Assembly (NCBI RefSeq): GCF_007489275.1
Contig: NZ_VLNR01000004.1
Coordinates: forward strand, 92,636-156,635
Length of the DNA stretch: 64,000 nucleotides
Direction: 5' to 3'
Origin: Aquimarina algiphila
Lineage (GTDB): Bacteria; Bacteroidota; Bacteroidia; Flavobacteriales; Flavobacteriaceae
Part shown: one piece after another, positions 53,115 to 61,220 of the stretch
Numbering within the stretch: position 1 is the first letter of the stretch
Layout of the letters: each line of letters begins with the position of its first letter
The notes under the pieces: generated by a model
The model's database searches: none
The model's input: only the letters and a program-made list of their open reading frames with translations
Told to the model about the DNA's origin: nothing
Position numbers and translations under genes: made by a program

Positions 53115-53969
53115 TTATAAATCAAAAACTCTACTTAAATTAAAGCCAAAGAAAAAGTCTCCATCACCCCAGTCTCCAGAAGCCTGGCCTAAGAATCCAT
53201 TTTCAAACATAGGCTGTGCATTGGTAAAATGAAGTTGAAATACATGTCCTCCTGTTTCGATATCAAACCCTATGGATAGTGGATTCTTGAATGTAGATGT
53301 TGTACTTCTGTTTAGGTGTACTCCATAATCTATATTTAGACTGAAGCGTTTGGTTAATTTATATCTCCCACCCATACCTACAAGAAACTGAGAATTATCT
53401 TGATCATCAAATCTAACATAATTTTCATGTAAATACGATGGCGCTAGTTCTAATGATAGATTTTTAGTTATTTTCTTAGAAACTAAAATCTGGGAAGTAT
53501 AAGACACTCTATTATTAAACTCCAAATTTGGTAATAGATCCTCTTCTAAAGCTGTATTTATCGTAACAAGGTTGTATCCAACTATCGTAAACGGAAATCC
53601 ATTTTTCTTCTGTCTTATCAACCTGTATTTAATATGTCCTCCATAAGTTTTTTGGAAAGAACTTCTGGCAATACCTACATTAATTGCGTCAGTAACTCCA
53701 TAAATAAACTTTAGTTGCGTTACCGCTTGATCCAACCCAAAAAAGTCATCTATACCATTCTCTACACTTCCAAATCTATGCGCTACAATAAAAAACAGAT
53801 TTCTTTTATTGACTAACTTGGTCGTTTCAAAATTTACAATTTTTAATCCTTTAAAAGCAGCCTCAACATAATTATCTTCTTGCACATCAGATTCTAATTC
53901 ATCAAGTAAATCATCTTGAGCAAATAACATACAAGGCATTGCTAATAAAAGTATTAAAACTTTTTTCAT
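53115..53969 (-). CDS. DUF5777-family beta-barrel protein
   Basis: The protein has 284 residues with a signal peptide ending MLFAQ. The mature chain resembles the DUF5777 outer-membrane barrel family: [49 protein letters not shown]-like strands (here [11 protein letters not shown] at the start) and a final aromatic strand ([13 protein letters not shown]). It is placed between the two heme lipoproteins and next to an OB-fold protein. The arrangement suggests a shared redox or oxidative-defence role, which is inferred from context. The ATG at 53969 is clear. Confidence 0.8.
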   Translation of the reverse strand: [284 protein letters not shown]

Positions 53970-54001
53970 AAGAGAGGTTTTATAAATTAGTATAACAAAA
54001 A

Positions 54002-54385
54002 CTATTCTAGTATTGAAGTTTGATCCAATTTTATGACTTCTAAGAGCTCATCATACCCTATACATCTACCCTTAATCTTTAGAGGCATCCCAAGAGTATA
54101 CTTTGATTGATCTACATTGGTATCAAATGAACTATATACTGCTTCATTGAGCATTATAGAATTCTCTTCGATTTCTGTAAGTTCTCCTTCTACAATAATA
54201 GTCTTATTTAAATATTTTTCGGAGGAAATGTCTTGATTTTTTGAAAATTCTATTGCTATATCTGTAGCATTTACAGTAAAATTGGCCTCTTCGCTTTGTA
54301 TATCTCTATGAGATTGGTATATATATTTATATCCTATAAAACCTGCTAAAGCAATAACTAATATGGCTATCAATAGTTTTTTCAT
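54002..54385 (-). CDS. Membrane-anchored OB-fold (tRNA_anti-like) protein
   Basis: The protein has 127 residues. It has an N-terminal helix (LLIAILVIALAGFIGYKYIY) and a small OB-fold domain, with IAIEFSKNQDISSEKYLNKTIIVEGELTEIEENSIMLNEAV and LKIKGRCIGYDELLEVIKLDQTSI following the tRNA_anti-like pattern. It does not look nucleic-acid specific. Such domains in the periplasm often act as protein interaction modules. It shares the strand of the DUF5777 gene 32 bp downstream, so the two are probably cotranscribed. Confidence 0.8.
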   Translation of the reverse strand: MKKLLIAILVIALAGFIGYKYIYQSHRDIQSEEANFTVNATDIAIEFSKNQDISSEKYLNKTIIVEGELTEIEENSIMLNEAVYSSFDTNVDQSKYTLGMPLKIKGRCIGYDELLEVIKLDQTSILE

Positions 54386-54508
54386 GGTAATCTTTTTATA
54401 ATTAACCTGTATTAAAAATATAAAAATTATCTGTTTATTTAGATTTAATTTTGGATATCTGCAAATTTTGATATAATTTCTAACTCTCTAACGTCACTTA
54501 ATCTAAGC

Positions 54509-54874
54509 ATGAGAATATCAATCCTGAAGTTTATAATTATTGGTTTTATATTAATTACTATTAGTTGTGAAAACGATAGTGAAAGTGATTTAATCGATGT
54601 TACTCCTGTAAATTTAGTCACATATGATGACAATGTAAAAAATATAATAGATAGTAATTGTATTCTTTGCCATAATGATCCTCCAATAAACTTTGCTCCA
54701 ATGCCATTACTAACCTTTGAACAGGTAAAAGAAGCTGCAGAAAATAGAAATCTAATTGGTAGGGTATCCTCAGAAGATATTAACTTTTTAATGCCTTCTG
54801 GAGGACCAAGATTACCCCAATCTACTATAGATATCATCATTCAATGGAGAGATGATGGTTTACTCGAACAATAA
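54509..54874 (+). CDS. Single-heme c-type lipoprotein (paralogue 2)
   Basis: The protein has 121 residues with a lipoprotein signal ending ITISC (Cys20). It has a CILCH heme site (C51, C54, H55), a PMPLLTFEQV segment, a likely axial Met in NFLMPSGGPRLPQ and the C-terminal IDIIIQWRDDGLLEQ. It aligns throughout with the protein at 52731. It is followed by YceI 22 bp downstream, so the two are likely an operon. The divergent partner on the other strand is the OB-fold gene. Confidence 0.83.
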   Translation: MRISILKFIIIGFILITISCENDSESDLIDVTPVNLVTYDDNVKNIIDSNCILCHNDPPINFAPMPLLTFEQVKEAAENRNLIGRVSSEDINFLMPSGGPRLPQSTIDIIIQWRDDGLLEQ

Positions 54875-54896
54875 TTAATAAAACATATAACTGATA

Positions 54897-55433
54897 ATGA
54901 AAAATTTAATCATTTTTATCCTATTATTGACCACTTCATTTGTTGTTAGTCAAGAAAAGTACATTACCAAGAAAGGAATTATTAAGTTTGAAGCATCAGT
55001 ACCCTCATTTGAAGAAGTTAAAGCAAAAAATAGTACTGTTACTGCTATTTTAAATGCAGACAATGGTGAGTTTGCTGCCTTAGCATTGATGAAAGGTTTC
55101 AGATTTAAAAATGCACTAATGGAAGAGCATTTTAATGAAAATTATGTTGAGTCTGATGATTATCCAAAAGCTACATTTAAAGGTAAACTGATCGATTTTG
55201 ATAAAAACAACCTAAAAGAGGAATACTCAATTAAAGGGATATTAACGCTACATGGAAAATCAAAAGATTTATCTGTAACAGGCAAATTAAGTAAAAAAGA
55301 CAATACAATTTTGATATCTTCTTCTTTTAAAACCAAACCAGAAGATTTTAACATCAAAATCCCTGGTATTGTAAGTAAAAAGATTGCTAAAGATATTTTA
55401 GTCTCGCTAAATTTTGATTTACAGAAAAAATAA
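54897..55433 (+). CDS. YceI-family periplasmic protein
   Basis: The protein has 178 residues with a signal peptide ending FVVSQ. It has the lipocalin-like YceI pattern: KGIIKFEASVPSFEEVKAKNSTVTAILNADNGEFAALALMKGFRFKNALMEEHFNENYVESDDYPKATFKGKL in outline, and a C-terminal VSLNFDLQK strand. YceI proteins bind polyprenoid or related hydrophobic molecules in the periplasm. Here it is paired with a heme lipoprotein, consistent with quinone or isoprenoid handling near an electron-transfer protein, which is inferred. Confidence 0.88.
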   Translation: MKNLIIFILLLTTSFVVSQEKYITKKGIIKFEASVPSFEEVKAKNSTVTAILNADNGEFAALALMKGFRFKNALMEEHFNENYVESDDYPKATFKGKLIDFDKNNLKEEYSIKGILTLHGKSKDLSVTGKLSKKDNTILISSSFKTKPEDFNIKIPGIVSKKIAKDILVSLNFDLQKK

Positions 55434-55447
55434 CTATTGTCAAATAA

Positions 55448-55462
55448 ATAGGTAACACCTAT
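55448..55462. promoter_or_regulatory. Short dyad ATAGGT-aac-ACCTAT before the radical SAM operon
   Basis: This is a perfect 6-bp inverted repeat with a 3-nt spacer, 15 bp after the YceI stop and about 86 bp before the first operon ATG. It could be an operator or a weak hairpin. Chance occurrence is possible. Confidence 0.2.
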
Positions 55463-55547
55463 GATTTAATTGATTTATATTATAATCATTTCACTATTTC
55501 TTATTTATAAAAATCATAAATTTAATTAGACAAAATTCACAAACTCA

Positions 55548-56447
55548 ATGAACTCAGTTAAAGCGCTGTTATACTTTTCCTTGTTTAAGTATCCCCTTTC
55601 TGCTGAGGAAGTTTATTTGTTTTCTGCAGCTCATAGTCAAGACGAAGTAAATAATGAATTAAAATACCTCGAACAAAAAGGCGTAATTTTTAGTGATAAA
55701 AATTTTTATTGTATTGATAATCATACAAAAACTATTTCCCGAAGAATAGCAGGAAATAATATGGCAAAAGCTGTTATGGATAAGGCTATAAAAAAAGGGG
55801 TGTTTATTTCAAAATTTCCTTTTATTAAAGCAGTGGGGATTTCTGGTTCCTTATCCAAGAATTACCACGATAAAAACAGTGATGTTGACTTTTTTGTAAT
55901 TACGACCTCAAAAAAACTATGGATTGCGCGAACACTTTTGATGCTATATAAAAAAATATTTTTACTAAATTCAAGAAAATTCTTTTGTGTAAACTATTTT
56001 ATTGCAGAAGACTCTTTAGAAATAACAGAAAAAAACATATTTACTGCGACCGAATTGTTAACCTTGATACCAGTATCTGGTGATTTTGAATTGTTTTATA
56101 GTAAGAATCAATGGGTATCAACATTTTTACCGAATATGGAAATAGGGAAATCTCCTTTTTATGAAAACAGTAAAAAAAACTGGTTGGCTAAAATGATCGA
56201 GTCTATTTTAAATACAAGAATTGGTGATCTATTAGACAACATTTTTTTAAAATTAACTGTAAAAAAATGGAACTTAAAATTTAACACTTTAAATAAAGAA
56301 GATTTTGAGATTGCAATGAAATCAACAAGTGGAGTATCTAAACATCATCCTCAAAACTTTCAAAAAAGAGTTATCGCCAGACTCAATCAAAAATATAAGG
56401 AATTTTATACTAGATATAATATTGAATTAGAAGAAGAACATGCTTGA
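55548..56447 (+). CDS. Winged-helix plus nucleotidyltransferase (pol beta-type) domain protein
   Basis: The protein has 299 residues. The N-terminal ~75 residues look like a winged helix (VKALLYFSLFKYPLSAEEVYLFSA ... YLEQKGVIF). From about residue 100 comes a pol-beta-type nucleotidyltransferase core with GISGSLSKNYHDKNSDVDFFVI, giving the GS and DxD residues that bind metal and NTP. The rest is helical. Such proteins transfer a nucleotide to a small molecule, sugar or protein. It is the first gene of the radical SAM operon, overlapping the next start by 8 nt, so its product is probably a committed enzyme of that pathway. Confidence 0.75.
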   Translation: MNSVKALLYFSLFKYPLSAEEVYLFSAAHSQDEVNNELKYLEQKGVIFSDKNFYCIDNHTKTISRRIAGNNMAKAVMDKAIKKGVFISKFPFIKAVGISGSLSKNYHDKNSDVDFFVITTSKKLWIARTLLMLYKKIFLLNSRKFFCVNYFIAEDSLEITEKNIFTATELLTLIPVSGDFELFYSKNQWVSTFLPNMEIGKSPFYENSKKNWLAKMIESILNTRIGDLLDNIFLKLTVKKWNLKFNTLNKEDFEIAMKSTSGVSKHHPQNFQKRVIARLNQKYKEFYTRYNIELEEEHA

Positions 56448-57909
56448 TATTTTGTTTTCACATTCGTACTATTATCCTTTGGATCAAAAACAATGGAAAA
56501 ATAAGACTCCTTATCCTCCATTGGGCACTATATATGCTGCTGCATTAATGAGGCAGAACGGTTTTAACGTTGATTTATTCGATACTAATTTAAGAGATAA
56601 TCCTTATGATATAGAAAAGGAGATTTCTGAAAAAAAACCCAAGTATCTTGTCTTATATGATGATGGTTTTAATTATTTAACCAAAATGTGTTTGACAACA
56701 ATGCGTCAAGCTGCATTCGAAATGATACGGATTGGGAAAAGTCATGGATGCATTGTAATCATTAACAGCTCTGATGCTACAGATCATTATACCAAATACC
56801 TATTTAATGGAGCAGATTATATCATTCAGGGAGAAGGAGAAGCTACCCTTTTGGAACTAGTAAAATCCATACAACTTGATCAATCTACCAACAATATTAA
56901 AGGTATTGTATATGCCAAGGATGAAGGAGAAGAAACTATCACAAACCCAAAGCGACAAGTACTAAAGGATTTAGACGAATTACCATTACCTGCCTGGGAT
57001 TTAGTTGACATTAATGCATACAAAAACATCTGGAACTCTGGCGGTAAAGAATTTACTCTTAATCTTGCAACAACCAGAGGTTGCCCTTTTAAATGTAACT
57101 GGTGTGCAAAACCTATTTATGGGAATCGGTACAATTCTCATTCACCCGAATATATCGTAAAGCATATTCAATTTTTACAAAAACACTATAACGTATATCG
57201 TTTTTGGATGTGTGATGACATTTTTGGACTTAAACCTGGTTGGGTACAGGATTTTAATCGCGAATTAAAAAAAACAAATACAAGCTTGCGTTATTATATT
57301 CAAAGTAGAGTTGATCTTTTATTAAAAGAAGACACTATTGATGCTCTTGCCGAATCTGGTTTACAAGAGGTTTGGGTAGGTGCTGAGAGTGGTTCTCAAT
57401 CTATATTAGACGCTATGGATAAAGGAACTACTGTAGAACAGATTTACACGGCAACCAAATTACTAAAAGATAAAAATGTTAGAGTAGCATTCTTTATTCA
57501 ATTTGGTTATCTCGGAGAAACAAAAGATGATATTTCTAAGACAATAAAAATGATTAAAGAGCTTCTTCCTGATGATCTTGGAGTATCGGTATCATATCCA
57601 TTACCTGGAACCAAATTTTATGATAAAGTAAAAGATGATCTTCAATTAAAAGCTAATTGGACAGATTCTGATGATTTAGCCATGATGTTTAGTGGTACAT
57701 ATAATTCTAAATATTATAAAAAATTACATCGTTATGTCCATAAAGAATATCGAAAAAGTCAGGGAATTCAATTCATCAAAAAAATTGTAAAAAGCCCTAA
57801 TAAATTATCCTCAAAAGCTCTAAAAAGGATCACCTATTTGGTGTATTATTTCCCAAGTGCATTTTTAGATTTTCAAATTTTAAAAAGAATGGAACATTTA
57901 AATGAATGA
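56440..57909 (+). CDS. B12-binding-domain radical SAM protein, BchE-like (paralogue 1)
   Basis: The protein has 489 residues. The N-terminal ~140 residues have the B12-binding Rossmann-like fold (YPPLGTIYAAALMRQNGFNVDLFDT ... GADYIIQGEGEATLLELV) but lack the DxHxxG motif for base-off cobalamin. The radical SAM core has the cluster motif RGCPFKCNWC (C215, C219, C222), VGAESGSQSILDAMDKG and a TIM-barrel run. The C-terminal ~100 residues are helical and Lys-rich. It may catalyse methylation, ring formation or another radical step. It overlaps genes on both sides by 8 nt and is paralogous to the protein at 58690. Confidence 0.9.
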   Translation: MLDILFSHSYYYPLDQKQWKNKTPYPPLGTIYAAALMRQNGFNVDLFDTNLRDNPYDIEKEISEKKPKYLVLYDDGFNYLTKMCLTTMRQAAFEMIRIGKSHGCIVIINSSDATDHYTKYLFNGADYIIQGEGEATLLELVKSIQLDQSTNNIKGIVYAKDEGEETITNPKRQVLKDLDELPLPAWDLVDINAYKNIWNSGGKEFTLNLATTRGCPFKCNWCAKPIYGNRYNSHSPEYIVKHIQFLQKHYNVYRFWMCDDIFGLKPGWVQDFNRELKKTNTSLRYYIQSRVDLLLKEDTIDALAESGLQEVWVGAESGSQSILDAMDKGTTVEQIYTATKLLKDKNVRVAFFIQFGYLGETKDDISKTIKMIKELLPDDLGVSVSYPLPGTKFYDKVKDDLQLKANWTDSDDLAMMFSGTYNSKYYKKLHRYVHKEYRKSQGIQFIKKIVKSPNKLSSKALKRITYLVYYFPSAFLDFQILKRMEHLNE

Positions 57910-58693
57910 AGCTTTTGATATAGCGGCCATAGCCTATGATGATGTCTTTACACATAGCCATATAGGTAAATACCAAAGAGAATTAGTCTATTATTCATTA
58001 GCTAAGACTCTTTCTACGCATAAAAATCTTAATATATTAGAAATCAATTGTGGTACCGGTCATGATGCGATATGGTTAGCCAACAAAGGACATCGTATAT
58101 TAGCGACAGATATTTCTTCGCAAATGATAACCATTGCCAAAACCAAACTTAGTTCTAACCAAAACCAATTAGAATTTAGACAACTTGATATTAATGCTTT
58201 GAATGAAACCCATTTTGATGATTCGTTTGACCTCATATTTTCTAATTTTGGAGGATTAAACTGTCTTTCCCCTATACAACTCCATACTTTTTTTAATTCA
58301 GCTTCTAAAATATTAAAGCCTGAAGGTAAAATTATTGGAGTAATAATGCCCAAAAATTGTCTTTTTGAAAATATATACTTTATATTAAAAAGGAATTTCA
58401 AAAATGTTTTTAGACGAAATACCAAAAATTCTATTGCTGTAAATGTTGATGGAAACTTAGTGAAGACTTGGTACTATAACCCGAAAAACATAAGAAAGTT
58501 TTCTAAAAATAACTTTCGAGTTAACAAAGTAAGGCCTATTGGTTTTTTTATTCCCCCATCTTATTTAGAGCCTTTTTTCAAAAAAAAATTGGGGTTGTTG
58601 AGATTATTAAATCGTTCAGATCGTATTGTTAAACATTTTTCTTTTTTATCAAAATATAGTGATCACTATCTAATCTCATTACAATCCAAATGA
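57902..58693 (+). CDS. Class I SAM-dependent methyltransferase
   Basis: The protein has 263 residues. The AdoMet-binding motif I is LNILEINCGTGHDAIWLANKGHRILATDIS, followed by motif II-like FDLIFSNFGGLNC and the post-strand LKPEGKIIGVIMP. It is a Rossmann-like O-, N- or C-methyltransferase, with the acceptor unknown. The C-terminal region (residues 150-255) is basic and hydrophobic, with a possible membrane-associated face. The gene overlaps the radical SAM genes before and after it, which argues that the enzymes modify the same substrate. Confidence 0.88.
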   Translation: MNEAFDIAAIAYDDVFTHSHIGKYQRELVYYSLAKTLSTHKNLNILEINCGTGHDAIWLANKGHRILATDISSQMITIAKTKLSSNQNQLEFRQLDINALNETHFDDSFDLIFSNFGGLNCLSPIQLHTFFNSASKILKPEGKIIGVIMPKNCLFENIYFILKRNFKNVFRRNTKNSIAVNVDGNLVKTWYYNPKNIRKFSKNNFRVNKVRPIGFFIPPSYLEPFFKKKLGLLRLLNRSDRIVKHFSFLSKYSDHYLISLQSK

Positions 58694-60066
58694 GCATTAT
58701 TCTGACCCATGCATATTACCTTAGCTCAGATCCGAAAGAACATCGGATTATGAAACCTTATCCTCCTTTAGGTCAACTCTATCTCTCTGGATATTTACAA
58801 GAACACAATATAGAAAATTATGTTTTTGACACTACTTTTAGCTCGTTAGAGGACCAATTACATTTTATTGCTTCTAAGAAACCTGATGTCATTGCCATTT
58901 ATGCAAATTTAATGACTAAAGTTGATGTTATTAAACTCATCTACATTTTGAAAAATGAAGCTAAATATGGTTTTCCAAAAATTGTATTAGGTGGGCCAGA
59001 TGTCACCTATAATTGTGAGAATTATCTAAAAGCAGGTGCACAATACTTGGTTCTGGGTGAAGGTGAAGAAACCTTACTTGAACTATATCATGCCATTATA
59101 AATAAAACAGATATACATCAAATTTCTGGAATAGCCTATTTGGATAAAGGTGATGTTATAAAGACATCTGCTCGTATCAAAATGAAAGACCTCTCTGCTC
59201 TCCCCTTACCCAACCGTAGTGCTATAAACATGCAACAATACCTTGATACCTGGAAAAATAACCATGGTAAGAGTTCTATGACGGTAAGCACACAAAGAGG
59301 GTGTCCGTATACCTGTAAATGGTGCAGTACAGCGGTGTATGGTCAAAGTTATCGAAGAAGACCGGCAAGCTTGGTTGCGCAAGAGTTGGTTATGCTAAAA
59401 AAACAATACAATCCAGACACAGTATGGTTTGTTGATGATGTATTTACAGTGAGTCATAAGTGGTTAAAAGAGTTTCATGATGAAGTAATCAAACAAGATG
59501 CAATTATACCTTTTGAATGTATTACTCGTGCAGAAAGATTAAACGATGATGTATTACAACAATTAAAAGAAGCTGGATGTTACCGTATATGGATTGGAGC
59601 AGAAAGTGGTTCGCAAAAAATTGTTGACGCTATGGATCGGCGTGTAAAAGTTGAGACAGTGCGAGAAGCAATCCAAAAAACGAATCAACTGGGTATAGAA
59701 ACAGGAACATTCATAATGGTTGGGTATCCAGGTGAAGATGAAAAAGATATAGCAGAAACTATACATCATCTTAAAGTTGCAAATCCAACGCATTTCACAA
59801 TTACCGTCGCTTACCCTATCAAAGGAACTTCATTATATACCGAAATAGAAAACGACATCACTATACAACCTGATTGGAATACTTCTACAGATAGAGATAT
59901 TGATTTTAAACGTACTTATCATCGTAAATTTTATGATTTTGCCGTACGAAGGATTGTAAATGAGGTTAATTATTTTAAAAATCAACAAAACATCATAGAA
60001 AGGTATAAATTAAAGTTTAAATCTGTTGCATCTCTGGTATTAATGAAATATTATAAATTCAAGTAA
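58690..60066 (+). CDS. B12-binding-domain radical SAM protein, BchE-like (paralogue 2)
   Basis: The protein has 458 residues. Its B12-like domain spans about 1-140 (YPPLGQLYLSGYLQEHNIENYVFDTTF ... GAQYLVLGEGEETLLELY), again without DxHxxG. The cluster motif is RGCPYTCKWC (C205, C209, C212), followed by WIGAESGSQKIVDAMDR. It shares the order and length of domains with the protein at 56440, so the pair arose by duplication and may act in succession. It starts with an ATGA overlap on the methyltransferase stop and ends 4 bp before the lipoprotein gene. Confidence 0.9.
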   Translation: MSIILTHAYYLSSDPKEHRIMKPYPPLGQLYLSGYLQEHNIENYVFDTTFSSLEDQLHFIASKKPDVIAIYANLMTKVDVIKLIYILKNEAKYGFPKIVLGGPDVTYNCENYLKAGAQYLVLGEGEETLLELYHAIINKTDIHQISGIAYLDKGDVIKTSARIKMKDLSALPLPNRSAINMQQYLDTWKNNHGKSSMTVSTQRGCPYTCKWCSTAVYGQSYRRRPASLVAQELVMLKKQYNPDTVWFVDDVFTVSHKWLKEFHDEVIKQDAIIPFECITRAERLNDDVLQQLKEAGCYRIWIGAESGSQKIVDAMDRRVKVETVREAIQKTNQLGIETGTFIMVGYPGEDEKDIAETIHHLKVANPTHFTITVAYPIKGTSLYTEIENDITIQPDWNTSTDRDIDFKRTYHRKFYDFAVRRIVNEVNYFKNQQNIIERYKLKFKSVASLVLMKYYKFK

Positions 60067-60070
60067 TATT

Positions 60071-61174
60071 ATGATTAGATTCAACCGTTTTTTTATAGTC
60101 ATTATAAGTCTTTTTATTCTTAATTGTTCTCCTAAAAAAGATTATCAGATTAACTTAAAATGGAACAAATCTTATTCTGATGATACTTTAAACAAAAACT
60201 TAATCGGTCTGCAATGGTGTTTATCCTATCTTGGATCTACAATTGCTAATGATTCTATAAGTCCAGGGTTAACTTATAATGATTCAATCATATCATTGAA
60301 CATTAAAGAATTAGGTTTTAATAATCAAGCTTCAAACTTTCTAGCTTCTCTTTCCTATAAACTAAAACAATCAGAAGAGTATAAACATAATAATTCCATC
60401 GACTTAGGAAGGTTTATGGCTTATACAATTGGGAGTCCTTATCACTATTATAGAATAGTAGATGTGCCTCAAAAACTCTCTGATTATTATGAATTATATC
60501 AATTTGATAGTATAAAAGGGTATATCAATAATTCTAGTGTTTCTCATGTAGATCGGATTATTCAATATTCTAATTCCTCAAAAGAATTAGATCAGGCTTT
60601 TATTTCGTTTGAGATTGATTCTGTAACTAAGAAAATATTAGAATATGAAACTATGGAAATCATGTCTAATGGACAAATAAAATTTGGGATTTATGATATT
60701 AATGGGCGATTAAAAAAATCAGCCGATCCAAAGCATACCAAAGCTGGAAAACCTGCTAAATGTATGTGGTGCCATGAAGTAAACATACAGCCTTTATTTA
60801 ATGATCAAGAAAATATTACTGGATATTTACCATATATTACTTTTAATGATTCTTTAGAAAAGTTTGATAAGAAATTAAAGCTTGTGCAAGATAGTTTATG
60901 GAAGAACAAGGCCTTGAAAGATAAAAAACAACATACACTCATGGAGATTTCATACATTTCTTTTATGGAACCTTCTCTAGAGCATTTATCTAATGAATGG
61001 GGTATTTCCAAACTAAAGTTGCAAAAAAAATTAAAATATTTAAAAACACACCGCCATCATGAATTTGATTTTCTGGGAGATCTGTATAACAGAAATGAAA
61101 TAGATAAGATTGCACCTTGGAAAACTACAGAAATTCCTTCTAGTATTAGAGAAAAGTCTTATAAAAACCCTTAA
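60071..61174 (+). CDS. Lipoprotein with a CxxCH heme c motif
   Basis: The protein has 367 residues. The lipoprotein signal ends LFILNC (Cys19) with a following SPKKDY. Late in the chain is a heme-binding pattern, CMWCH (C231, C234, H235), in AGKPAKCMWCHEVNIQPLF. The surrounding sequence is mostly helical and not recognisably a classical cytochrome. If the heme is real, the protein could deliver or take electrons in the periplasm for the pathway. Otherwise the Cys pair could bind metal. It is in the same operon, 4 bp after the radical SAM gene. Family unknown. Confidence 0.68.
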   Translation: MIRFNRFFIVIISLFILNCSPKKDYQINLKWNKSYSDDTLNKNLIGLQWCLSYLGSTIANDSISPGLTYNDSIISLNIKELGFNNQASNFLASLSYKLKQSEEYKHNNSIDLGRFMAYTIGSPYHYYRIVDVPQKLSDYYELYQFDSIKGYINNSSVSHVDRIIQYSNSSKELDQAFISFEIDSVTKKILEYETMEIMSNGQIKFGIYDINGRLKKSADPKHTKAGKPAKCMWCHEVNIQPLFNDQENITGYLPYITFNDSLEKFDKKLKLVQDSLWKNKALKDKKQHTLMEISYISFMEPSLEHLSNEWGISKLKLQKKLKYLKTHRHHEFDFLGDLYNRNEIDKIAPWKTTEIPSSIREKSYKNP

Positions 61175-61220
61175 CTTCAACCGTTTTGGAGTATAAATAT
61201 AAAACCAGATTAAAACAACT

